DNA of 64,000 bases from Nocardioides marmotae (GTDB lineage Bacteria > Actinomycetota > Actinomycetes > Propionibacteriales > Nocardioidaceae). Both the position numbers and the translations under genes were made by a program. The notes below the pieces were generated by a model that saw only the letters and a program-made list of their open reading frames with translations, made no database searches and was not told the origin of the DNA. Positions 13,556 through 21,760 of the stretch are shown here, in pieces (within the stretch, counting starts at the first letter, position 1; every line of letters begins with the position of its first letter). Where the stretch lies: positions 1-64,000 of the forward strand of contig NZ_CP053660.1 of assembly GCF_013177455.1 (NCBI RefSeq), in the 5' to 3' direction.

Positions 13556-14494
13556 ATGACCAGCAGGCTCGCCGCGGCCGCGACCGTGGCCCTCCTGGCC
13601 GCGACGCTCGCCGGCTGCACCGACACGGCACCGCAGGCCGCGCCGGCGCCGTCCGCGGGCAGCCCCACCCCCGCCCCCGCCTTCGACGTGCGCGACGAGG
13701 CGGCCGCCGCCGCGATGGCGCTGGTGCCGGAGTCGGCGACCTCCCTGGCCGTCACCGACCTCGATCGGGTCCGCCTCCAGCTCGGCCTCCCCGACCTCAC
13801 CGGCCAGTCCTCGCCCGCCGAGCGGGCGCGGTTCTGGGCCCGGGCAGCCACCGACGCACCGCTGCTGACCGACGGGCTGCTGCGCGGCGTCGACGAGCGG
13901 CTGGCCCGCGAGTACGGCTTCACCCAGGACGACGTGCGCTGGGAGGCGGTCTTCGACGGCCCCGACGGCCCCGGCGGCCCCGGCTACGTGCTCTCCTTCC
14001 GCCTCGGCCTCGACATGGCCGCGGTGCAGCGCGCGGTGCGCGACCGGGTCGGCCCGCTCGCCGGCGCCGAGGTCCGGGCCCGCGACAGCCTCGTCGTCCT
14101 CGGCGCGACCGACGACGGGACGCGGTCGTGGGCCGCCGACCCCGCGCTCACGGCCCTCGTCGGCCCGCCCGCCGACGCGACGTACGTCGAGCGAGGCTGC
14201 GTGGAGGCGCCGAGCGGCGTCGACACCGGCCGGCTCGAGGAGCTCGAGGCGTGGTCGGTGGCCCTGCAGGGCGGGCTGGCCACGGCTCGGCTCGGCGAGC
14301 TGCGCTCCGACGCCTTCGACCGGATGCGGCTCGCGGCGAGCTGGCCGGGGGAGCGGCCGGCGTTTGCCGACGGGTTCCGCCGCGGGGTGGCCGATCCGTC
14401 GACCGGCCGGGTGGGCTACGAGCTGGTCGACCCCGTCGCTGCCGCCGCGCTGGTGCGCGCGCGGACCGTGCCGTTCGCGGCCTGCGCGGACTGA
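13556..14494 (+). CDS. Predicted lipoprotein of unknown function
   Basis: A 312-residue protein with a clear lipoprotein signal: basic start, hydrophobic core and lipobox LAGC with the acylated cysteine at residue 21, then a Pro/Ala-rich linker to about residue 45. The mature domain (RDEAAAAAMALVPESATSLAVTDLDRVR onwards) resembles uncharacterised actinobacterial secreted proteins, and I recognise no catalytic motif. Preceded by GGGGGAAGGG 5 bases from the ATG. Stands alone after tRNA-Ala and before the SURF1 gene, on the same strand. Confidence 0.8.
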   Translation: MTSRLAAAATVALLAATLAGCTDTAPQAAPAPSAGSPTPAPAFDVRDEAAAAAMALVPESATSLAVTDLDRVRLQLGLPDLTGQSSPAERARFWARAATDAPLLTDGLLRGVDERLAREYGFTQDDVRWEAVFDGPDGPGGPGYVLSFRLGLDMAAVQRAVRDRVGPLAGAEVRARDSLVVLGATDDGTRSWAADPALTALVGPPADATYVERGCVEAPSGVDTGRLEELEAWSVALQGGLATARLGELRSDAFDRMRLAASWPGERPAFADGFRRGVADPSTGRVGYELVDPVAAAALVRARTVPFAACAD

Positions 14495-14535
14495 GCCGGG
14501 CACCCGCCAACCCGGGAGCGACCTGCGTCACGCCG

Positions 14536-14541
14536 TACCCT
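14536..14541 (+). promoter_or_regulatory. Leaderless-type -10 before the SURF1 gene
   Basis: TACCCT ends 6 bases before the GTG at 14548. This is the spacing expected when transcription starts at the start codon. No good -35 is visible. Confidence 0.4.
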
Positions 14542-14547
14542 GGAAGG

Positions 14548-15303
14548 GTGCCTGTCGCCCTGCATCCGCGTTACTGGGGTGGGCACCTGCTGGCGCTCGT
14601 GCTGGTCGCCCTCGCCTGCCGACTGGGCCTGTGGCAGCTCGACTCCTGGCAGGCCCACCGCGAGGCCGAGGTCGCCGACTTCAGCGACGTCACGCCGGTG
14701 CCGCTGCTCGACGTGATCGGCCCGGACGACCCGTTCCCCGGGGACAAGGTCGGCCGGCCGGTCGAGCTCAGCGGCACCTGGGTCCCTGAGGGGACCGTCT
14801 ACATCGAGGGCCGCGAGCACGACGGCGAGGACGGCTTCTGGGCCGCCACGCCCGTCGAGGTCGACGGTGGCGGCGGGTCGGCCCTCTACGTCGTGCGCGG
14901 GTGGACCCCGTCCCCGGCCGAGGCCCCCGCGCCGCCCGTGGGGCCGGCCGAGGTGACGGCGTACTTCGAGCCGACCGAGGGCACCAACGCCAGCGACCCC
15001 GACCGGACCGACGACGTCCTCCCGCAGGTGCGCACCGCCGACCTCGTGCAGCACGTCGACCAGGACCTGTTCAGCGGCTTCGGCATCGCCCGCGAGCCGT
15101 TCGCCGGCCTGGAGGAGGCCGAGCTCGACCAGGTCTCGCAGGCCTCGGCGTTCACCGGGCTGAAGAACTTCCTCTACGGCATCGAGTGGTTCGTCTTCGG
15201 CGGCTTCGCGGCGTTCATCTGGTGGCGCTGGTCACGCGAGCTCGCTGCGCCGCGGGAACGCGACGAGGACGCCGCAGACGAGCCGGTAACGTCGACGTCG
15301 TGA
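14548..15303 (+). CDS. SURF1 family protein
   Basis: SURF1 proteins help assemble cytochrome c oxidase, in particular haem a insertion. The 251-residue protein has the standard layout: an N-terminal membrane segment after HPRYWGGH (about 10-27, with GLWQLDSWQAHR directly after), a periplasmic domain with GTWVPEGTVYIEGRE and VVRGWTPSP, and a C-terminal membrane segment around residues 213-232 (FVFGGFAAFIWWRW). No oxidase genes are nearby. The GTG start has a -10-like TACCCT 6 bases upstream. It overlaps the following DUF3817 gene by four bases. Confidence 0.88.
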   Translation: MPVALHPRYWGGHLLALVLVALACRLGLWQLDSWQAHREAEVADFSDVTPVPLLDVIGPDDPFPGDKVGRPVELSGTWVPEGTVYIEGREHDGEDGFWAATPVEVDGGGGSALYVVRGWTPSPAEAPAPPVGPAEVTAYFEPTEGTNASDPDRTDDVLPQVRTADLVQHVDQDLFSGFGIAREPFAGLEEAELDQVSQASAFTGLKNFLYGIEWFVFGGFAAFIWWRWSRELAAPRERDEDAADEPVTSTS

Positions 15304-15725
15304 TCGACGACGACCTGCGCACCGACCCCGGCCTCAACAGCGCTCTCACCCGCTACCGGTTCATGGCCACCGTCGTCGGCGTGCTCCTCATCGTGCTGTG
15401 CCTGGTCGGCGTGCCGCTGGCCAACTTCGACGGGACCGGCATGTGGGGGATCTTCGACAGCACGCCGGACCTCTTCGCCGCCGGTTCGGGGGCCCAGGAG
15501 CTCGGCCTCGCGATCACCGAGTACCTCGGTGTCGCGCACGGCTGGCTCTACATGATCTTCCTGATCATGGCCTTCCTGCTCGCGCGGCGGGCCGACTGGG
15601 ACCTGAACTTCACCCTCGTCACCCTCATCTGCGGCACCGTCCCGATCCTCAGCTTCTGGGCCGAGCACCGGGCGACCGAGCAGGTCCGCGCCCAGCTCGC
15701 CGCCGCCGAGCCCGTCCGCGACTGA
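15300..15725 (+). CDS. DUF3817 integral membrane protein
   Basis: A 141-residue protein with three predicted membrane segments (about 19-39, 82-101, 108-124) and the family-typical AHGWLYMIFLIMAFLLARRA. DUF3817 proteins are small actinobacterial membrane proteins of unknown role, often found beside SURF1. Its GTG overlaps the SURF1 stop codon (GTGA), so the two are co-translated. An internal ATG at residue 22 is a possible alternative start. Confidence 0.82.
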   Translation: MIDDDLRTDPGLNSALTRYRFMATVVGVLLIVLCLVGVPLANFDGTGMWGIFDSTPDLFAAGSGAQELGLAITEYLGVAHGWLYMIFLIMAFLLARRADWDLNFTLVTLICGTVPILSFWAEHRATEQVRAQLAAAEPVRD

Positions 15726-15750
15726 CGCGGCCCGGGGGACGAGCGGCGCG

Positions 15751-16584
15751 ATGACCACGACGGCGTTCGTCCTCGGCGGCGGAGGCGTGCTCGGCGCGGT
15801 CGAGGTGGGCATGCTCCGCGCGCTCCTCGAGCGGGGGATCACCCCCGACCTGGTGCTGGGCACCAGCATCGGCGCGCTCAACGGCGCCCTGGTCGCCCGC
15901 GAGCCCACCCTCGCCGTGATCGAGCGGATGACCCGGCTGTGGGACGACGCCCGCCAGGCGCCGCGCGAGGTGTACGGCGACCGGCCGCTGCGCACCGTCC
16001 GCCGGGCCGTCGCCACCGGCACCCACCTGTGGTCGGCCGAGCCGCTCAAGCAGCGGCTGGTCGATGAGCTGGGGGACGTCACCTTCGAGGAGCTGCCCGT
16101 CCGGTTCCAGGTGTGCGCCGCCAGCATCGAGCGCGCCGCGGAGCACTGGTTCGACTCCGGGCGGGTCGTCGACGCGGTGGTCGCGAGCGCGGCCGTCCCC
16201 GGGCTGCTGCCGCCGGCCCGGGTCGGGTCGGAGCACTACCTCGACGGCGGCATCGTGAACTCGATCCCGCTCGCCCGCGCGGTGCAGCTGGGGGCCGACC
16301 GGGTCTTCGTGCTCCAGGTCGGCCGGATCGACCGGCCGCTGCGGGTCCCGCGCCGCCCGTGGGAGGTGGCCCGGGTGTCCTTCGAGATCGCCCGCCGGCA
16401 CCGCTTCCACCGCGAGCTCGCGGAGCTGCCACCGGGGGTCGAGGCGCACGTGCTGCCCGCGCGCGGGACCTCCGGGCGCGACGACACCTGGCGCGCCGCC
16501 ACGGACTTCCGGAGCGTCCAGGAACGCATCGACCGCACCTACGATGCGTGCGTGGAGTACCTCGACGAGACCCTCGCCCGATGA
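15751..16584 (+). CDS. Patatin-like phospholipase / esterase
   Basis: A 277-residue cytoplasmic acyl hydrolase of the patatin/RssA family. It has the oxyanion-hole glycine run LGGGGVLGAVEVG (residues 8-20), the nucleophile elbow GTSIG with serine at about residue 39, and the second catalytic residue in YLDGG (Asp about 165). Length and spacing fit RssA-like enzymes. It is followed 45 bases later by a PlsC-like acyltransferase on the same strand, so a shared role in lipid turnover is plausible. Substrate is not predictable. Confidence 0.9.
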   Translation: MTTTAFVLGGGGVLGAVEVGMLRALLERGITPDLVLGTSIGALNGALVAREPTLAVIERMTRLWDDARQAPREVYGDRPLRTVRRAVATGTHLWSAEPLKQRLVDELGDVTFEELPVRFQVCAASIERAAEHWFDSGRVVDAVVASAAVPGLLPPARVGSEHYLDGGIVNSIPLARAVQLGADRVFVLQVGRIDRPLRVPRRPWEVARVSFEIARRHRFHRELAELPPGVEAHVLPARGTSGRDDTWRAATDFRSVQERIDRTYDACVEYLDETLAR

Positions 16585-16629
16585 GCCGGTCGCCCGGGCG
16601 GGCGCGCCGGTGACCGCCGGCGACCACCG

Positions 16630-17649
16630 ATGACCTGGGTGCTGCGCCGGCTCGTGCTGGCGCCGGCCGTCGTCGCGCTCGCCGTGCTGCTGTGGGCGAC
16701 CCTCCCGCTGTGGCTGGTCGGGGGCGCGCTGCTCTCCTCGGTGGTGCCGGGCCGGCTGCGGGTGGTCCGGGTCGCCTGGGTCGCGGTGCTCTACCTGACC
16801 GCCGAGGCGCTGCTGCTCGTGGTGCTGCTCGGCATGTGGCTGGCCAGCGGGTTCGGGCGGCGGATCCGGACGCCGTACTGGGAGGGCATCCACTACGACC
16901 TGGTCCAGGGCACCATGTGGATCCTCTTCCGGGAGGCCAAGCGGGTGCTCCGGCTGACGATCACGACCGACGGGCCCGCACCCGACGCCCACCCCGGTGT
17001 GCCGCTGGTGGTCTGCTGCCGCCACGCCGGCCCGGGTGACTCCTTCACCCTGATCCACGCCCTGATGCACTGGTACGGCCGCGAGCCGCGCGTCGTCCTC
17101 AAGGACACCCTGGCGTGGGACCCCGCGATCGACGTGCTCCTCAACCGGATCCCGGCGCGGTTCATCACCCCCGGGCGGCCCGGCGAGGACGTCGACGAGC
17201 AGATCCGGGCGCTGGCGACCGGCCTGGACGAGAACGACGCGTTCGTGATCTTCCCCGAGGGCGGCAACTTCACCCCGCAGCGGCGGACGCGGGCCATCCA
17301 GCGGCTGCACCGGCTCGGGCTGCACGCCATGGCGAACCGCGCCGAGCAGATGACCCACGTGCTCGCTCCGAAGCCGGGCGGGCTGCTCGCGGCTCTCGAC
17401 GCCGCACCGGAGGCCGACGTCGTGCTGGTGGCGCACACGGGTCTGGACCACCTCGCGGGCGTCGCGGACGTGTGGCGCGCGCTGCCGATGGACAAGCAGC
17501 TGACCATGCGCTGGTGGCAGGTCCCGCGCGAGGAGATCCCCGACGGTCGCGAGGAGCGGATCGACTGGCTCTACGGCTGGTGGGAGCGGATCGATGCCTG
17601 GATAGCCGAGAACCGGCCGGAGGACGTTCCCTCCGGCCGGTCCAGGTGA
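16630..17649 (+). CDS. 1-acyl-glycerol-3-phosphate acyltransferase-like membrane protein
   Basis: A 339-residue protein with two N-terminal membrane segments (about 9-35 and 45-75) and a PlsC-type acyltransferase domain. The HX4D motif reads HAGPGD (His about 132, Asp about 137) and the glycerophosphate-binding loop reads FPEGGNFTP near residue 213. Both are intact, so activity is likely. The substrate may be lysophosphatidic acid or another acyl acceptor. It sits downstream of the patatin gene on the same strand and converges on the Ala/Lys-rich gene. Confidence 0.85.
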   Translation: MTWVLRRLVLAPAVVALAVLLWATLPLWLVGGALLSSVVPGRLRVVRVAWVAVLYLTAEALLLVVLLGMWLASGFGRRIRTPYWEGIHYDLVQGTMWILFREAKRVLRLTITTDGPAPDAHPGVPLVVCCRHAGPGDSFTLIHALMHWYGREPRVVLKDTLAWDPAIDVLLNRIPARFITPGRPGEDVDEQIRALATGLDENDAFVIFPEGGNFTPQRRTRAIQRLHRLGLHAMANRAEQMTHVLAPKPGGLLAALDAAPEADVVLVAHTGLDHLAGVADVWRALPMDKQLTMRWWQVPREEIPDGREERIDWLYGWWERIDAWIAENRPEDVPSGRSR

Positions 17650-17691
17650 GGCACGGCGCCGGCCCGTCGAGCAGTCCGGGCGCCGGGCGGA

Positions 17692-18450
17692 CTACTTCTT
17701 CTCGTCGCCGTCGATCTCGGTGACCTCGGCCGGCTCGTCCGGCGTGGTCACCGGGTGCGGGGCCTCGGCGGCGTCGGCGATCGCCTCGTCGGGGGAGGCG
17801 CCCCCGATGTCCTCGGCGACCTCGTCGGCCAGCGGCGTCGACGACGTCGCCGCACCGGCCGGCGCGGCCGGGGTGGTGGCCGTGGTCGTGGTGTCCGTGG
17901 TGTCCGCGCCGGAGGACGGCGGCGGGCTCGGCACGTAGGAGGACTGCCAGTTGTCGCTGGTGCTCCCGCCCTGGAGGCGCTTGGCCACCACGGCGACGAC
18001 GCCGGCGATGCCGGCCACGAGCAGGAACTTCTTGGCCTTGCCGCCCTTCTTCTTCGGCGGCTCACCGTGGAGCTGGGCGACCTTGCTCTCGGCGGCGGCG
18101 CGGACCGCGGCGGCCTTCTCGCCCGCCGCGGCGGCGCCGGCGGCCACGATCGGAGCGGCCTTCGCCTTCGCGTCGGCGAGGGCGGGTCCGGCCTTCTCCC
18201 GAGCCTCGGCGATGACCGGTGCGGCCTTCTCCCGAGCCTCGGCGAGGCCGGCAGCGGCCTTCACCTTGGCGTCGGCGAGGGCGGGCCCGGCCTTCACCTT
18301 GGCGTCGGCGAGCGCGGGTCGTGCGGTGGTCTCGACGAAGTCCTCGACCGCCTCCCTGGCATGCACGACAGCGGCCTCCACCTGGGGGCGCACGGTGTCG
18401 ACGTACTCCGAGGCCTGATCGAGGAGGGACTTCTTCTTGCGCAGACGCAT
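17692..18450 (-). CDS. Ala/Lys-rich repeat membrane protein (DUF5324-like)
   Basis: A 252-residue protein beginning MRLRKKKSLLDQASEYVDTV. Residues about 35-125 are a heptad-like run of ALADAKVKA, GLAEAREKA and related repeats, giving a long amphipathic helix. A basic segment (PKKKGGKAKK) precedes one membrane span (about 152-165, FLLVAGIAGVVAVVA), and a Ser/Thr/Pro/Asp-rich tail follows. Start ATG at 18450 has GAGAGGAAG upstream. In Streptomyces a DUF5324 gene sits beside the same cyclophilin gene, so a positional relative is likely. Function unknown; the repeats suggest a structural or surface-coating role. Confidence 0.75.
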   Translation of the reverse strand: MRLRKKKSLLDQASEYVDTVRPQVEAAVVHAREAVEDFVETTARPALADAKVKAGPALADAKVKAAAGLAEAREKAAPVIAEAREKAGPALADAKAKAAPIVAAGAAAAGEKAAAVRAAAESKVAQLHGEPPKKKGGKAKKFLLVAGIAGVVAVVAKRLQGGSTSDNWQSSYVPSPPPSSGADTTDTTTTATTPAAPAGAATSSTPLADEVAEDIGGASPDEAIADAAEAPHPVTTPDEPAEVTEIDGDEKK

Positions 18451-18648
18451 CGCGTCACTTCCTCTCGTTCGGTCCTTGCATTCGATCACGCGAGGCACGG
18501 CCGGGCCACCCGGGAGGCCGGTTGGCGCCACGTGCGAGGATCGACGGGTACGGCGGGGACACCGCCGTCACCGTGCAAGTACCCACCCGCGCCGCGATCG
18601 GAACGCGGCGCGGTCGGACCAAGCCGTTCATCACGTGTAAGGACACCC

Positions 18649-19155
18649 ATGGCTGACCAGCAGGCCGTACTGAAGACCAACCGGGGCGACATCGTCGTCA
18701 ACCTCTTCCCGAACCACGCCCCCGAGACCGTCGCGAACTTCGTCGGCCTCGCGAAGGGGGAGAAGTCCTACGACGCGGGGAACGGCAAGACCGGTCCGTT
18801 CTACGACGGCGTGATCTTCCACCGGGTCATCGAGGGCTTCATGATCCAGGGCGGCGACCCGCTCGGCACCGGCACCGGCGGCCCGGGCTACACCTTCAAG
18901 GACGAGCCGCACCCCGAGCTCGTCTTCGACAAGCCCTACCTGCTCGCGATGGCCAACGCCGGCCCGGGCACCAACGGCTCGCAGTTCTTCATCACCGTCG
19001 GCCCCACGCCGCACCTGAACTTCAAGCACACGATCTTCGGCGAGGTCGCCGACCAGGCCTCGCGCGACGTGGTCGACGCGATCGCCACGACGAAGACCGG
19101 CCCCGGGGACCGCCCGGTCGAGCCGGTGGTCATCGAGTCCGTCGAGATCCGCTGA
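18649..19155 (+). CDS. ppiA: Cyclophilin-type peptidyl-prolyl isomerase
   Basis: A 168-residue cytoplasmic cyclophilin that catalyses cis-trans isomerisation of Xaa-Pro bonds in protein folding. Core motifs are complete: YDGVIFHRVIEGFMIQGGDP with the catalytic arginine, MANAGPGTNGSQFFIT, and the HLNFKHTIFGEV segment. No signal peptide. The rhomboid gene begins 8 bases after its stop, and the repeat protein is divergent, leaving a 198-base shared promoter region (18451-18648) where I could not identify clear boxes. Confidence 0.95.
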   Translation: MADQQAVLKTNRGDIVVNLFPNHAPETVANFVGLAKGEKSYDAGNGKTGPFYDGVIFHRVIEGFMIQGGDPLGTGTGGPGYTFKDEPHPELVFDKPYLLAMANAGPGTNGSQFFITVGPTPHLNFKHTIFGEVADQASRDVVDAIATTKTGPGDRPVEPVVIESVEIR

Positions 19156-19162
19156 CCCTTCG

Positions 19163-20089
19163 TTGAGCGAGTCTCCCCGGCCGGCCCCCGAGTCGGGGGT
19201 GCCCGTCTGCTACCGGCACCCCGACCGGGAGTCGCACATCCGCTGCCAGCGGTGCGGCCGCCCGATCTGTCCTGACTGCATGCGCGACGCCGCGGTCGGG
19301 TTCCAGTGCCCCGACTGCGTCGCCGAGGGTGCGCGGACCATGCGCAGCGGCCGCACGGCGTACGGCGGCGCGCTTCCGGGCCGGCCGGGGAGCACCTCGA
19401 TCGCGCTCATCGCGATCAACGTCGCCGTCTGGGTGGCCGTGCTGGTCACCGGCGGCGCCGCCAGCCGCCTCGTCGACCTGCTGGCGCTGCGGCCGAAGGG
19501 CCTCTGCCTCGTCGACGGCGGCGGCTACGACGTCCCGCAGGACGTCTGCGCCAACGGGGGCACCTGGCTGCCCGGCGTCGCCGACGGCGCGTTCTGGCAG
19601 GTCCTGACCTCGGGCTTCACCCACCAGGCCGTCCTGCACATCGCGTTCAACATGTTCGCGCTCTACGTGCTCGGGCCCCAGCTCGAGGCGGCCCTCGGCC
19701 GCTGGCGCTTCCTCGCGCTCTACTTCCTCTCGCTGCTCGCCGGGTCCGCCGTCGTGCTCTGGTTCGGCGGGGAGTACCAGGCCACGCTCGGCGCCTCCGG
19801 CGCCGTCTACGGCCTCTTCGCCGCGCTGTTCGTCCTCGCCCGGAAGGTCGGCGGCGACGTCCGCCAGATCGGCGTGCTGATCGCGGTCAACGTGGTCCTC
19901 ACCTTGGCGGTGCCGGGCATCTCCTGGCAGGGCCACCTCGGCGGGTTCGCCGGCGGCCTGCTCGTCGCGCTGGTCCTCGTCTACGCCCCCCGCGGGCCCC
20001 GGCGTACGACGGTCCAGGTGGCCGGCCTCGCGGCGATCACGCTGTTCGTGGCCGTCGCCATCGTCACCCGCGTGCTCGTCCTCGCCTGA
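19163..20089 (+). CDS. Rhomboid family intramembrane serine protease
   Basis: A 308-residue membrane protease. Residues about 15-55 form a cysteine-rich zinc-binding head (CYRHPDRESHIRCQRCG, CPDCM, CPDC) common in actinobacterial rhomboids. Six membrane spans follow with the HxxxN element (HIAFNMFALYVLGP), the nucleophile GASGAVYG (Ser about 212) and the catalytic histidine in GHLGG (about 258). The start is uncertain: TTG at 19163 is the longest frame, and a GTG at 19199 is an alternative with GGGGG just before it. It directly follows the cyclophilin gene. Confidence 0.92.
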   Translation: MSESPRPAPESGVPVCYRHPDRESHIRCQRCGRPICPDCMRDAAVGFQCPDCVAEGARTMRSGRTAYGGALPGRPGSTSIALIAINVAVWVAVLVTGGAASRLVDLLALRPKGLCLVDGGGYDVPQDVCANGGTWLPGVADGAFWQVLTSGFTHQAVLHIAFNMFALYVLGPQLEAALGRWRFLALYFLSLLAGSAVVLWFGGEYQATLGASGAVYGLFAALFVLARKVGGDVRQIGVLIAVNVVLTLAVPGISWQGHLGGFAGGLLVALVLVYAPRGPRRTTVQVAGLAAITLFVAVAIVTRVLVLA

Positions 20090-20194
20090 CCGCACCTCGA
20101 CCCGCGGGGCCGTCTCCTGCGGTCCCTGCCCCCGCCCGGCGCCGGCCCCCGGCCCACCCGGTCGGGGGCTTCGGCCTGCCCGGACCCCGCAGGT

Positions 20195-20274
20195 TTATCC
20201 ACAGCCTGTGGACCAGCCTGTGCAGAACTACACCGCTGTCATTCTGCACAGGTTCGTCCACCGTTGTGGACGAA
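20195..20274. repeat. Stacked inverted repeats with DnaA boxes in a convergent gap
   Basis: Three adjacent inverted repeats lie between the end of the rhomboid gene and the end of crgA. First, TCCACAG/CTGTGGA with one base between (20198-20212); it contains a perfect DnaA box TTATCCACA (20195-20203) facing a second, TGTGGACCA (20207-20215). Second, an 11-bp perfect repeat CCTGTGCAGAA/TTCTGCACAGG with 14 bases between (20217-20252). Third, a 9-bp perfect repeat TTCGTCCAC/GTGGACGAA with 4 bases between (20253-20274). The rest of the 259-base gap shows no gene. Confidence 0.85.
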
Positions 20275-20348
20275 ATGCGGACCGCCGGCCGGCCCGGAGG
20301 CCGACCGGCGGTCGGTGGTGCAGGGCGCCCGCGGGGTGCGGGACGCGG

Positions 20349-20804
20349 TCACTCCCAGCGCGTGGCGTAGGTGAAGCCGACCGCCATGAACGCGATGCCG
20401 ACGACGAGGTTGAGCTGGCCGAGGTCGTTGAAGATCCACAGGCTGGAGAGGTCGTCGCTGAAGATGTAGAAGGTGCAGATCCACAGCAGGCCGATGAGGA
20501 AGCAGCCGAGCATGCCCACGACCACGCCGCGGCCGCGGCCCAGCGGGGTGGAGGGGTGGGCGGCGATGATCAGGCCGAGGAAGAGCAGCCCGAAGCCGAT
20601 CAGGTAGTTCCAGTCGCCGAGGTCGGCGATCGCGGCCGGGCTGCCGGCCTCGCCGCTGGCGGGGTCGGGGCGCACGGCGGCGTAGTAGTAGATCATCCAT
20701 CCGATGCCCCCGACCGCCAGGACGAGCGCGAGGATGGAGCGCACCGAGAAGATCGGGCCCCGCACGGGGGCGAGGGGGTCTCGCTCGGTCTTCTGCTTGG
20801 CCAC
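20349..20804 (-). CDS. crgA: Cell division protein CrgA, internally duplicated
   Basis: CrgA is a small membrane protein that recruits FtsI and other divisome parts to the septum. Typical CrgA has about 85-95 residues and two membrane spans. This one has 151 residues and four spans, and both halves fit CrgA: residues about 18-80 end in LGDWNYLIGFGLLFLGLIIAAH, and residues about 90-151 contain IGLLWICTFYIF and end in the CrgA-like VGIAFMAVGFTYATRWE. The second half matches the family C-terminus better. Position next to DUF881 and the pknB block is the standard crgA location. Confidence 0.85.
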   Translation of the reverse strand: MAKQKTERDPLAPVRGPIFSVRSILALVLAVGGIGWMIYYYAAVRPDPASGEAGSPAAIADLGDWNYLIGFGLLFLGLIIAAHPSTPLGRGRGVVVGMLGCFLIGLLWICTFYIFSDDLSSLWIFNDLGQLNLVVGIAFMAVGFTYATRWE

Positions 20805-20875
20805 GGGGCTCTCCTGGGACGGGTGCTGGGGTGCTGCCTGGGTTCGCCCGCCGCCGGACGCCGCGGGACCCGGGT

Positions 20876-20881
20876 TACCTT
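20876..20881 (+). promoter_or_regulatory. Leaderless-type -10 before the DUF881 gene
   Basis: TACCTT ends 7 bases before the GTG at 20889, the spacing for transcription starting at the start codon. It lies in the 84-base divergent gap with crgA. Confidence 0.4.
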
Positions 20882-20888
20882 AGTCGTC

Positions 20889-21689
20889 GTGACATCCGGT
20901 TCCCACGAGCGGCCCGAGGACCACGCGAGGCGTCGCTGGTCCGACCGCCTCCGCCGGCCCCGTGCCGGGGCGGGCCTCGCCTGGCGGATCGGCACCCCGG
21001 TGATGGTCGTGCTCAGCGGGACGCTCTTCGTCGCGAGCGCCCAGAACAGCGACGGGACCGACCTGCGACCGGGCCGCTACACCGACCTGGCGTCCCTGGT
21101 CGAGGCCGAGGCCGAGCAGTACGACGCCCTGCGCCAGCGGGCCGCCGACCTCGACGACGAGGTCGACCGCCTCGCGGGGAGCGTGTCGAACGCCGGCGTG
21201 ACCAAGGCCCGCCGGCAGGCCGACGCCCTGCGCGACATGGGCGGGCTGGAGCCGCGGCGCGGCCCCGGCGTACGCATCGTGCTCTCCGACGCCCCGCCCG
21301 AGGTCGTCGACGCCCAGCCCCCCGACGCCGACGTCAACGAGTTCGTCGTCCACCAGCAGGACATCCAGGCGGTCGTCAACGCCCTGTGGCGCGGCGGGGC
21401 CACCGCCGTGACCATCGCCGGCCAACGGATCATCACCACCACGGGCATCAAGTGCGAGGGCAACGCGGTCACCCTGCACGGCGTGCCCTACCCGCAGCCC
21501 TACGTCATCGAGGCCGTCGGCGACCCCGGCAGCCTCCAGGCGAGCGTCGGCGGTGACGACTACGTGGCGGCGTACCTCGACGCCGTCGGCCGCGGCGCCG
21601 TGGGCTGGGACCTCGCCGTGGAGGACGAGGTCGTCGCCCCGGCGTACGACGGCGTGCTCACGATGTCCTACGCCCAACCCCTCGACTGA
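20889..21689 (+). CDS. DUF881 family membrane-anchored protein
   Basis: A 266-residue protein of the DUF881 (YlxW-like) family. A basic cytoplasmic N-terminus (about 1-32) leads to one membrane span (about 35-50, TPVMVVLSGTLFVASA), a coiled-coil segment (LVEAEAEQYDALRQRAADLDDEV cut at about 75-100), and the DUF881 domain with GPGVRIVLSD and WRGGATAVTIAGQRI. Family members occur beside division and cell-wall genes, and their function is not defined. GTG start with a -10-like element 7 bases upstream. It converges on pknB. Confidence 0.85.
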   Translation: MTSGSHERPEDHARRRWSDRLRRPRAGAGLAWRIGTPVMVVLSGTLFVASAQNSDGTDLRPGRYTDLASLVEAEAEQYDALRQRAADLDDEVDRLAGSVSNAGVTKARRQADALRDMGGLEPRRGPGVRIVLSDAPPEVVDAQPPDADVNEFVVHQQDIQAVVNALWRGGATAVTIAGQRIITTTGIKCEGNAVTLHGVPYPQPYVIEAVGDPGSLQASVGGDDYVAAYLDAVGRGAVGWDLAVEDEVVAPAYDGVLTMSYAQPLD

Positions 21690-21760
21690 GCCCCTCGACT
21701 GAGCCCCGCGCGCGTTGCAGCTCCGTACGGCGCGGTAGAGGCACCGACAGCGCCCTCCGG

